Source of the DNA: Phoronis pallida
Lineage: Eukaryota; Phoronida; Phoronidae
Direction of reading: 5' to 3'
Assembly: GCA_028565715.1 (NCBI GenBank)
Contig: JAOXYC010227793.1
Span: 1 to 10,743, forward strand
Length of the DNA stretch: 10,743 nucleotides
This document shows positions 1 to 7,864 of the stretch, one piece after another. Position 1 is the stretch's first letter. Each line of letters opens with the position of its first letter. The position numbers and the translations under genes were made by a program. The notes under the pieces are model-generated. The model was not told where the DNA came from. It made no database searches and saw nothing but the letters and a program-made list of their open reading frames with translations.

Positions 1-324
1 ATTTTTTGACTATGATGCAGGTTAATTATATGCATTAAAGAACTCGTACACACACTTTCAAGTTGATTTGAATTTTGCCCCAGATCCTCACCAACAAGGA
101 GACCGTATCTTTAAAATAAGAAGGACAAACAAAAAGTTGGCATTTTTAAAGTGAAGAAAATCTTTTGGAAAATCGTCCAGCTTGCTGATTAGCTTTCGAA
201 AATTTATCAAGAAAGCTGAATTATTCTCGTAAGCCACTCTTCACCGTTTACATGGTACAAAAAAAATCATTCTTTCAAATGATCCGCTATTTTGTACACT
301 AGAACCATAATATTTTCATCATCT
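1..324. other. AT-rich downstream flank, no gene seen
   Basis: I see no substantial reading frame, RNA gene or repeat structure here on either strand. It is most likely intergenic DNA beyond the 3' end of the MDR gene. Confidence 0.5.
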
Positions 325-824
325 GACTAGGTACAAACTTTAATTATGACCAAAAACAATTATAAGCCATTTAAAATAGTTCAACAAGGTCAAAAACCCG
401 AACAACCCATGTGAAATAATGACAGCAAAATCTGTGCAGTATTCTTCTTTTGATTTGCAGTTATCTTACTTTACTAATAAATATACTAAAACAATTAATT
501 GCATATGCATAATATAGCTCAGAACCAAAATGAACAGGAGTTATTCATGATTGTGAAGCCCACTGGAGTGATAATTCCAACAAACATGCTAATTATATAA
601 TAACTCTAACTATGGCTACAAGTTATGTGAACCAAGCTATCATAACTTATAGCGCAGCGATTGCGCGGAGTTCAGCGCCTGGACATCTTGCCTTCAAGAC
701 CTATCCGAATGGTCCTCACATCTCAGAGTAAGCACCTTCGTAAGATAGACGAGCGCTCCACTCAGACAGATTTTTTGCGAAACCTGAATATACCACTACC
801 CAATGTCCGACACCGGTATGTTTT
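325..824 (-). other. Probable 3' UTR of the MDR gene
   Basis: This is the non-coding DNA after the TGA at 825. The first ~180 bases (about 645-824) are GC-richer than the flanking DNA, as transcribed exon sequence often is; beyond that it becomes AT-rich. No canonical AATAAA is seen on the minus strand. The best polyadenylation hexamer is ATTAAA at 344-339. The end of the transcript is therefore a guess, and only the immediate downstream part is secure as UTR. Confidence 0.4.
339..344 (-). terminator. Candidate polyadenylation signal ATTAAA
   Basis: ATTAAA is the commonest variant of the poly(A) hexamer. It lies about 480 bases after the stop codon on the coding strand. No better AATAAA was found between 1 and 824 on this strand. 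The hexamer is weak evidence in such AT-rich DNA. Confidence 0.2.
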
Positions 825-1088
825 TCAGACATTTGCGACTTGGAGAACGGCTCGGCCAAGTATTTTTGAATTGCTCAAGTCCTGATAAACTTGTGTGGCT
901 TCCGATACAGGGAATGTACTGTAGCTAGGGGGAGACACAAGTTTGTCTGATACCATAAATACAAGTTCGGTAAGCTGCTCGATTGTACCGCGTCGCACTC
1001 CCACAATACTCTGACCTTTCTCAGCTAATGCAGACAGACACACAGGGATTGTGTACTTAGAGTTACCACCAACCAGCAACATTCCATT
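825..1088 (-). CDS. Exon 7 of the MDR gene: C-terminus and stop codon
   Basis: The acceptor is GATTCTTTCAG|AATGG (exon starts 1088) and the frame runs to TGA at 827-825. It encodes residues 270-356. GMLLVGG (271-277) matches the strand after the G-G-x-x-V-x-V-G pattern of MDR enzymes. SIVGVRRGTIEQLTELV (297-313) matches the family segment that changes direction after G-S. ILGRAVL (345-351) is the usual C-terminal closing motif. The next in-frame stop after the TGA is about 21 codons on. Confidence 0.92.
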   Translation of the reverse strand, partial: NGMLLVGGNSKYTIPVCLSALAEKGQSIVGVRRGTIEQLTELVFMVSDKLVSPPSYSTFPVSEATQVYQDLSNSKILGRAVLQVANV

Positions 1089-4000
1089 CTGAAAGAATCA
1101 AAGAAAAAACATTGAATACTAGAGAACATTCAAAGTTTTCCAAAGATGACCACTGAAAGTAATTTTGTTTTGAGCTAACAGCATGATGTCAAGGTCATTA
1201 AAAACATTCTAACACTGGTAATTAATGGCATGACATTGAAATGATATTCATAAGGCAATATTTGTTCCAACTGATTTAATCAAATCTACTTGAATAACAT
1301 TAAATTCAGATAACAACTTCAAAATAGTTTGTATTGATTAACAAATCTCTAGTTTCATCCAAATAAATTATTTTTGGAAATTATGCAAGAAATTCTTTTA
1401 AAAACATAAAATTTACTCACATTTGCAAGGAGTTTCATTGACCTTGACATTGACCTTGGCGATGTAACATAATCAATAATAACATCACATGGCTGGCAAC
1501 AGACACAGCTTGCCTTAGCGATCAGTTCCTCCTCATACTCTTGCTCTTCCCAATGAACAACATCTGTACAGCCGTAGTCAAGGGCCAACATCAGTTTCTC
1601 CAGCTAAAATAATCAATCAAAATCTAGGCTATAATTTATACAGTGAAATTTGGTCGAGATTTGTTTCCTGATGATGATAGTTTAAAATATTAAGCGTCTT
1701 TGTTTTTGTTTTCAATTTTTCTAGGCTCAATCTATGTTATATTTATGATAACAATAATGAAAAGATTTCCCCTGGATATTTGATAAAAAAATGTATTTTT
1801 ATCATAATAAAAATATCTAATTTTTTATTAGATCATAATTTTTTTTTTCTATAGCCCTTGGATTCCAAGCACTATATCATCAATATTATCTTAGGCTGCA
1901 GAAATGGAATGCACAACTGTCACTTTGATCTCTCCAAATTGCAAATTATAAGTGGATCTACAATTTAGTGAGTTCAGCCTGTAGTCACAAAATGCTTATT
2001 CCATTTGGTTTGATATTAATGTCCAATTTCCGTTCCTTTGTAATCCGTAGACAATTTTCAAAACTAAGATTTATTCCAAGTTGACTTACATCACTATCGG
2101 CCACGTAGATGTCCACCTGGTCACAGCGTGAACCCAGGAAATGTTGGGCAATCCTAACTGTCCATAGCCCCAGGCCACCAGCACCAATGATAAAGATTTT
2201 ACACCTACCATCTGAAAAACATGAATAAGATATTCAAAGGTCAGTATGATTTTGAGCATTAATTTTTTGATGATTTTCTAAATAATAAAATAACTACAGG
2301 CTATGTTTTTTCATCTGCTCAGATAACAACTACTTCATGATTTAGCCTACCATTGAGGCATGTGCTGTTAAAAGGCTCAGCCATTCTGAGAAAATTGTTT
2401 AAGTTACGGTTTTTATAAAACTATTTTTCGCGTTTCAATAAAACCTTGTTCACAAACAAAAATGATGTGAGAAAGAAATGAACCAATATTTAAAACTGTT
2501 AACCATGAAATGTGACCTTTCAAATTCACTATTAAGGTAAAACATAATAAAACGAGTTAAAACACTCACTTTTATTTTTGAGCCTGGCCTCCACTGAAGG
2601 CATAGCACGTTCTACAGCGTTATACGCAGTCAGACCACCAGAGGGCAGTAGGGCAGCTACTTCCAGCGGCAGAGTATTGGGGACATGTACCAATGTGTTG
2701 ATGTCCCTTATTGGTATGTATTGCTGGTAACTGAAATAAATAGTGAACATTCATGATAATTGTTTTGAAAAGACAGAAAAATTTGGAAATGAACTTGAAA
2801 TAAACAATTAAGATAATGGGATGAAAAGTTGCAAAAATAACCTTCACATGTGTACCCCTAACATTAAACCAGGTGCTTCCAAGATTTTTATGAGCTAATA
2901 AAAAATCTATATTTGCCAGGTCAGTCTCCTTTCCTTTAGTGCACGTACACTTAGAAAAAGAAAAAATGCAGTTGCTATGAACTGCATGCTTTGTTAGTAG
3001 CAACTAGTTATATTCAACATGTTGTTCAGCAAATGTAGTTTAATGTGCACTATTAACACATCAGCTGTTTTTAAGGTTGCTCTACAAATGCTTTGTTAAT
3101 GAAATCAATTTAACAAACAAAACACCTAGTTGATGTATTGATAGCTAGTTCTTAATCTAAACAAAGAAACAATGCCGTTGTCTGATTTTTTTATAAAAAA
3201 TGAAACTGATTACAAAAGCGCAGTGTTGACAGTGAAAACAGAACAGGAGAATGCCAGACAGGCTGCGCCCTAGGCTTCCAGGGCATCTGATTACCAAGGA
3301 GAAAACATTAAAAAAGTCCTCATTTCGACTCCTTACACAATTCAGCCACTTTGTCACGCATCTTTTTTATGGCAAAAGAAGTGGTTAACTTAAAAGTGCC
3401 AAACAACTTATTAATTTTTGTGCATTTTTTATCTAAAGTTGTGATATTGCTTTCAAGAAGGCATGAAATGTAAGCGTGGGTAAAAAAACTAAATCAAATA
3501 TCTGGTGCACATTAAAATGAGGCCATGACACAAAATGGCTGAACTATGTAAGTACATGTAAGACAACAACCAATCAAATTCTAACCTGGCCTGGTCAAAC
3601 TTCTCATCCGGGAAGACAATGACTTTGTCGCCAACCTGCCAGTTGTGGTTGGGTACTGTGGGACAGATAGCTTGAATGACTCCGGAGATCTCATATCCTG
3701 GAAACAAGGATGTATCCCGGATTCCGGACTGTTTCAATTTGTCACCACTTCTTTTAGTCGGACAGTCCGTGTAGCAGGCTCCAGCAAAACATACCTGGAA
3801 ATAAACGAATCATTGATCAGGCTTTGGTGAAAGGCATTTCTAAAAGTACTAATGAAGAAACAAATAAAGATGCATCAAATTATCCTGCATCAATCAAACT
3901 GGTTTTAAAAATTATTAAATTAATGTTCACCGGTCAAGTTCCGAATTTTTTCGGTCTTTTCAAAAACAATCAATGTTTTACTTTATAAATATCCATATAC

Positions 4001-6425
4001 CTAATTCATTTTAAAAACAGTGACACCCTTTTTAGATATAAACCGCATTATAAATTCACAAAAAAACACGAAACATTTGTCATCACTCCTCCTACTCCGG
4101 AAAACACATGAAACCAGTGGGCAACCCTTTTAATTCAATTTTGACATCAAAATGATATGCAGGAAAAAATCCAACTGCCTTAGTCACTAGTCAATGAGGC
4201 GTTGAATACGTCATCCGATCCAAAGGTGTGAAGGTATGACACCTATGCAAATTACAGGTACTGAAGGGCATAGTATCAGTTCTTGAACCATATAACTGAA
4301 TACGTTTATAATTTGAAATTGGGGGTGGTAGCCACGCAAGACCATCTACGCAATTCAATTTATTTTTTTGTCCAGGTACAAAGAGTCAATTTGAAAAACT
4401 CTTAAAATCATATAGGCCTACTTCAAAAAAATGTCTAGATATATTTTTAACTTATTCAACAATTATTTTAATTTCACAGGAGGAATTCTTCAGTTCATAA
4501 CTTGGCACTCACCAAATGAGATACTAGAGTTATCTCACCACAACCTTAACCTAATTAAAAACATTATATCATTGAAATGACCTTGAATTTAGGAACACTT
4601 GCTGACCTTCAAATATAACGTGAAATCTGCATGCTCAGAGGACTGATGGCAAAATGAGATCTTTTTTCAGTAAAAGTGGAAATTATCTATTTTCCGTATA
4701 ATAACCGTAGTTTTTCGCACCGTTTAACGGTGCGAAAAACTAGAATTACAAAAAAATCTAGAAGGTTATTCAAACCTATTACACAGACTCAATCTCAAAA
4801 ACCTCTTACACACGCCAAATAGAGACACCAAAACCTACTTACAAAACTGAATTTTTGGTACTCCCGAAATTGGGACAAGGTTCAAAAATTGGTATAATTT
4901 GTGTGTTGACCATTTTGGGACAGGCTCAAATTTTCATTACTTTTAACTGTGAATGTGCCAAAAATTGAGCACCTTTCGGAAATAGGAATTTATTGATGTT
5001 CCCCAAATTGAGACACCATGAAAAGGGTTACCTGCGAATTTGGGACAGTTTAATACTTAAAGTCAAATTTCCCAAAATGAACTGAACCTAAAATTGAGGT
5101 CTCTAAACATTGCCATGGAATTGTTGCCTAACTTGGTCCTGCATGTCACTCAGTTCTCTCTAGAGTTGTTTTTGTTATTCAATAAAATTCAATGACTTAA
5201 TGATTTTTCAATGAAACTGCACATAAACATGACCTAAGTCTTGTGTTGACAAGGTTTGCAGATGATCTGAGGCATTCTTATGTAACTTAGTCAAGCTTTC
5301 TTATATAATCCAGAGGGCAGTATACTAGTAAATATTATGAAAATTGATCCAGTTATATCCAGTTTCCAGAAACTTGTGATGCATTATGTAATACACAAAT
5401 ATATAAGGGTTGTTTTGAAACTGCCTCCAAAAAACTGTATAAGTTTGAAAAAGACTCATTTTATAAATGGCATGGCAATTCTCATGAATGAATTTTAAAA
5501 ATAAACATTGTTGTATTCAACTGAATACTCAATTTATAAAATCAAGCTATTAAGAATCGTTTTCATGTATTCATTCGTCACTGATTCAGCCAGCCAAATT
5601 CCTCAAAACTGTGCATTTGATTTTACAACAAGATTAAAAAAACATTAGAAACAGCATATTGCTCTCAGGGTGCTTCTTGGGATAAAACTGCCATAAAGAT
5701 GGATGCATTTGACCCCATTATACCAGGCAATGCAAACATTCCAGGCCTAGAGAAGGAGGGATGAAGTGACCTGACTTGTGTTCTAAAAAAATATATCCTC
5801 GGCTAATCCAGGCTAATACATTGCCCTGTATAACACTCTGTGCTTGCAGCCCACTGTAAAATACCGTAGGCCTACCATTCTGTTTCACAAAATTTTGTAA
5901 AAGACAACAACAAATTACATAATGTCCAAACTTTCTTGTTGCTTATTTCAACTCTACAACATAATAAATGAATAATAATTCACTTTTATCAAAATCTCAT
6001 TCCATGTTAAATATTTCTGAATATGATCAACTAGATATTCAAAGATATTTAAAGTATTATGTTAATTAACTTGTGATGAAGTAAAAAGTAAAATACCAAC
6101 TAAACGTTATTATATAGCACCTATGAAAAACTACATTTTAGTTTTTATAGGCCTATGGTGTGTTCCTAGATTCTAATGATCCTAAAATAACTTACTAAAA
6201 GGGTGCGGTGGAATTAAACTAAATTGTACAACAAAAAATTGACATTTTATAGGAAAATTATGCATCATCTTTGGTCGCATCTTTTTTAATTACCTGCACT
6301 ATTGCGCCTCCTGTTGGAAGCGCTGGCAATGAAGTGTTGGGACAGTACTCCATGTTGTTGCACTCGCCAATGTTGGCGTTCTCGTTAGCGTTACCATTCA
6401 TGTTAACGTTGTTCTTGTCTCTCAT
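825..6425 (-). CDS. MDR-superfamily alcohol dehydrogenase-like oxidoreductase, six coding exons, 356 aa, probably complete
   Basis: Joined minus-strand segments 6425-6294, 3794-3586, 2730-2570, 2211-2090, 1603-1421 and 1088-825 total 1,071 bases with no internal stop, and every junction is GT..AG. Residues 1-24 are Asn-rich. Residues about 25-150 resemble the GroES-like catalytic domain of MDR enzymes (GACYTD at 50-54, PGYEISG at 76-82, GLTAY near 146-150). Residues about 168-310 form the Rossmann fold, with GAGGLG at 177-182 and an acidic residue after strand 2 (D206), which usually favours NAD(H) over NADP(H). The C-terminal GRAVL motif is also typical of bacterial-type ADHs. By alignment from memory of the family, C51 and D54 match the first zinc ligand and its neighbouring Asp. 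The zinc His is Tyr78, the third ligand is Ser144, and the structural-zinc cysteine lobe is missing. The expected role is NAD(P)-dependent redox chemistry on an alcohol, aldehyde, quinone or enone, but the substrate cannot be read. No targeting signal is evident, so it is probably cytosolic. Superfamily assignment is firm; the exact subfamily is not. Confidence 0.9.
1089..1420 (-). other. Intron 6 of the MDR gene (332 bases)
   Basis: Bounded by GTGAGT and TTTCAG. AT-rich, with no internal coding signal. It contains one TCAAGGTCA nuclear-receptor-type extended half-site (1189-1197). Nothing else is recognised. Confidence 0.85.
1421..1603 (-). CDS. Exon 6 of the MDR gene: middle of the Rossmann fold
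   Basis: The acceptor is GATTATTTTAG|CTGG (exon starts 1603) and the donor is AAT|GTGAGT (exon ends 1421, phase 0). It encodes exactly 61 codons, residues 209-269. Family features are LEKLMLALDYGCTDVVHW (209-226), equivalent to the E-K-L-x-x-A-x-x-x-G-A-D segment, and DVIIDYV (248-254). A Cys-rich CVCCQPC (241-247) is unusual for the family. A 12-base tandem repeat at 1436-1459 encodes RSMS/RSMK without changing the expected helix length. Confidence 0.92.
1436..1459. repeat. Tandem 12-base repeat inside exon 6
   Basis: CATTGACCTTGA (1436-1447) is followed directly by CATTGACCTTGG (1448-1459). On the coding strand this gives two 12-base units encoding RSMS and RSMK. The helix length matches other MDR proteins, so it looks like substitution to a repeat-like sequence rather than an insertion. 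Each unit also contains an AAGGTCA half-site. Confidence 0.85.
1604..2089 (-). other. Intron 5 of the MDR gene (486 bases)
   Basis: Bounded by GTAAGT and TTTTAG. It includes a very AT-rich patch around 1735-1850 with two small perfect hairpins: 8-base arms at 1782-1789/1796-1803 and 7-base arms at 1815-1821/1827-1833. These are weak and could arise by chance in such AT-rich sequence. Confidence 0.85.
2090..2211 (-). CDS. Exon 5 of the MDR gene: first half of the Rossmann fold
   Basis: The acceptor is CATGTTTTTCAG|ATGG (exon starts 2211) and the donor is GAT|GTAAGT (exon ends 2090, phase 0). It encodes residues 168-208. The dinucleotide-binding motif IIGAGGLGL is at 175-183, followed by helix and strand 2 ending VADSD (204-208). 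The acidic residue at 206 is in the position that normally hydrogen-bonds the adenosine ribose, which suggests NAD(H) use. This is the strongest single piece of evidence for the family. Confidence 0.92.
2212..2569 (-). other. Intron 4 of the MDR gene (358 bases)
   Basis: Bounded by GTGAGT and TTTCAG. It contains two AAGGTCA half-sites, at 2237-2243 (plus) and 2513-2519 (minus). No coding signal is seen. Confidence 0.85.
2570..2730 (-). CDS. Exon 4 of the MDR gene: end of the catalytic domain and linker
   Basis: The acceptor is TATTTATTTCAG|TTACC (exon starts 2730) and the donor is A|GTGAGTG (exon ends 2570, phase 1). It completes codon 114 (Ser) and encodes residues 115-167. Recognisable segments are LVHVPNTLPLEVAALLPSGG (127-146), matching the family pattern of V-P-x-x-L then A-A-L-L, and LTAYNAV (147-153). 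Ser144 lies where zinc-dependent bacterial ADHs carry the third catalytic cysteine. Confidence 0.9.
2731..3585 (-). other. Intron 3 of the MDR gene (855 bases)
   Basis: Bounded by GTTAGA and TTTCAG; the donor is weaker than the others. A GC-richer patch lies at about 3215-3300. Short reading frames cross it, but the protein on either side is continuous with the MDR fold, so no missing exon is required. Nothing recognisable was found. Confidence 0.8.
3586..3794 (-). CDS. Exon 3 of the MDR gene: core of the catalytic GroES-like domain
   Basis: The acceptor is TTTATTTCCAG|GTATG (exon starts 3794) and the donor is AG|GTTAG (exon ends 3586, phase 2). It encodes residues 45-113 plus two bases. It carries the family landmarks GACYTD (residues 49-54), PGYEISGVI (76-84) and VGDKVIVFP (98-106). 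The equivalent of the zinc-binding GHE motif reads GYE. The sequence passes directly from the GD-V-V-F-P strand into the next exon with no room for the four-Cys structural zinc loop. Confidence 0.9.
4708..4742. repeat. Perfect 35-base palindrome (17-base arms, 1-base centre)
   Basis: The left arm TAGTTTTTCGCACCGTT (4708-4724) and right arm AACGGTGCGAAAAACTA (4726-4742) are exact reverse complements around one T. Symmetry stops at the next base on each side (G opposite G). A perfect 17-base stem with CpG-containing arms is very unlikely by chance in this AT-rich intron. It could be a remnant of a small inverted-repeat element or a cruciform-forming site; no coding role is seen. Confidence 0.9.
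4811..5105. repeat. Degenerate tandem array, about 45-50 base period, TTGGGACA-like core
   Basis: Variants of an AAATTGGGACA(CC) core recur on the plus strand near 4820, 4870, 4915, 4964, 5008, 5040 and 5094, mostly 44-50 bases apart. Exact TTGGGACA is at 4870, 4915 and 5040; the others are diverged (TTGAGACA, TTGAGCAC, TTGAGGTC). It looks like an old minisatellite or internally repetitive mobile element. The period is approximate because copies differ in length. Confidence 0.5.
4813..4905 (+). repeat. Interspersed repeat, copy A (intron 2)
   Basis: Positions 4857-4891 match the reverse complement of 7764-7798 at 32 of 35 positions by hand alignment. Patchier similarity extends leftwards to a shared CGCCA..T..GACACC block near 4813 and rightwards to a shared TTTGTGT. 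This implies two diverged copies of one repeat family. No transposase is seen; family unknown. Confidence 0.7.
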
Positions 6426-6463
6426 CGTATGTGATTCGCTCTTATAAAACTTTGCAGATAGAC
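6294..6463 (-). CDS. Exon 2 of the MDR gene: start codon and Asn-rich N-terminus
   Basis: The acceptor is a pyrimidine-rich tract ending TTGATTGTAG|GTC (first exon base 6463), and the donor is CAG|GTAATT (last exon base 6294). The first ATG is at 6425-6423 with A at -3, a reasonable Kozak context, and no ATG lies upstream in the exon. It encodes residues 1-44: an Asn/Glu-rich low-complexity stretch (1-24), then the start of the GroES-like domain (MEYCPN at 25-30, AIVQ at 41-44). An in-frame ATG at residue 25 sits closer to where MDR proteins usually begin and could be an alternative start. The exon ends in phase 0. Confidence 0.8.
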
Positions 6464-7211
6464 CTACAATCAAGAGATAATAAGATAAACTATGATTAAT
6501 CAAGATTATATCTGTTATCGGCCAGGTTGCTTAGCAAAGGGTCAGATATCCAATCTCAGAGTGACCAACAGGTGTAATCATGAACAATGTTCTATGGTGT
6601 AATTTATAACTGGAGGATTTTGATATCATATTCTATAAATATAATTCTGAAGTCATGATATTACATAATAGGCCACATTTGATAAAATATCCAGTGAGCC
6701 ATTCACTCCTAAATATGTATTGGAACTTCCCAGATCACAAATGCATTTAAACCTCACTATTGTCAGTGTACCCAAAATGTTCTTTGTTTTTACACTAAAA
6801 CCAAAGAGCATAAATATAAGCACCCTTACTTACAGAAATTCTCTCTTTATTTGATGGATGTTATTATACAGAGCATAACATTAGCACTAACTGTAATGTG
6901 ATTGGTCAATACTGACCTCCAGTTACAGCCCGTGTGTGCATGATATCTAACTAGGTCATTTTCAGTTTAACGAGATTAGTCTATTATTGTAGGGGACATC
7001 CATCTTGGCATACATTTATTTCTACTCGAACATATACCAAACACATTTTCGACGGACAACACTTAATGAAAACATAGCTTTAACTTTCTATCTATTGTGA
7101 GAATGTATTATTTGTAGGTCATTTATTACCATATTGGGACAGCATTATTTCAGGAACTCCCTATATTCTATTAATCGACTTTCCCCGCCTATAAACAAAG
7201 TCGTATAAACA

Positions 7212-7228
7212 AGGTCAAAGGGAGGTCA
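7212..7228 (+). promoter_or_regulatory. DR5 nuclear-receptor motif (RAR/RXR-type element)
   Basis: Two perfect AGGTCA half-sites in direct orientation (7212-7217 and 7223-7228) are separated by five bases (AAGGG), the spacing classically bound by RAR-RXR heterodimers. It lies in putative intron 1, about 790 bases upstream of the start codon. The motif is visible; function is inferred, and half-sites of this kind are common across the window. Confidence 0.35.
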
Positions 7229-7739
7229 TCTCGATCAGATGTTAGGTTCATGGTGAGGGTTTTACAAAAAATGATGATTGTATGCGATGACTTAATATGA
7301 CTGAAGTGGCGTAAATACCGGTGTCATGCCCCGGTCAATGCGTAGTCCAGGGAATCCCCGACAAAGAAGCGTCCAACGAGGAAACCACATTATGAATAAA
7401 CAGCAACAAACATATACTAACTTCTATTTTTATAAACACTGGGTGACAAAAAGTTAATTTGGATTTAATGACTGATTTGATTTTATCTTTTTGTAGCGCC
7501 GTAAGGAGTTCGTCCGTTGTTTAAAGCGTGTCTATTTCTCAGCTCCCTTCGGCAAAAGTGGGCACAAACTAACTATTACATTTCTTCTTTTTAAATTATC
7601 GCATGAGTGAAAACTAACTGTTGAAAATGTTGGTTTTTGGCCATGTCACTATCAAAATAGGAGAAAAAAAACATGTTTGTTAAAATCCGGGCTAATATTC
7701 CAATATAATATTTATAAAACATGTTCCCTCTCGCATTTT

Positions 7740-7864
7740 GGCGAAAACACAAATAAGGCCTATCGATTTTTGGACCTTGTCCCAATTTCGCGAGTACCGA
7801 AAAAAAATGTTTTGCAACTCAGTAATTTTTGTTGTCCCGAAATAACGGGTGTCCCAAAATGGCG
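7740..7864 (-). repeat. Interspersed repeat, copy B (intron 1), inverted relative to copy A
   Basis: The reverse complement of 7764-7798 matches 4857-4891 with three mismatches. The copy also carries two further GGGACA cores (reverse complement at about 7832 and 7849) and a shared CGCC block at its outer end. It has extra sequence relative to copy A. GCGAAAA blocks at its two ends (7741 and 7862) suggest internal direct repetition. Confidence 0.7.

Larger units (their letters stand above)
3795..6293 (-). other. Intron 2 of the MDR gene (2,499 bases)
   Basis: Bounded by CAG|GTAATT and TTTCCAG. No coding exon is recognised inside, and the protein reads straight across. The intron holds a perfect 35-base palindrome (4708-4742), a degenerate tandem array with a TTGGGACA-like core (about 4811-5105), a repeat copy inverted relative to one in intron 1, and three exact TAGGCCTA palindromes (4413, 5867, 6148). 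These suggest it has collected small non-autonomous repeats. Confidence 0.8.

Noticed and set aside
661-885. Plus-strand 74-codon open frame antisense to the gene's 3' end
   Set aside because: It opens at TTG, not ATG, overlaps the well-supported last exon and 3' UTR on the other strand, and shows no recognisable domain.
2620-3003. Minus-strand 127-codon open frame overlapping exon 4
   Set aside because: It is a different frame from the MDR coding frame across exon 4 and runs into AT-rich intron; exon 4 has clear splice sites and family motifs in the other frame.
3157-3357. Minus-strand frame of 66 codons in intron 3 as a missing exon
   Set aside because: Exons 3 and 4 join in frame and give a continuous MDR domain without it; no family motif is present.
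6834-6890. Alternative minus-strand exon between TTACAG and GTAAGTAAG
   Set aside because: The donor is strong, but the 57-base segment is AT-rich and stop-containing with a weak acceptor; without transcripts there is no support.
7326-7457. Plus-strand 43-codon ATG frame in a CpG-richer patch
   Set aside because: Short, no recognisable motif, and the GC-rich start decays into AT-rich random-looking codons.
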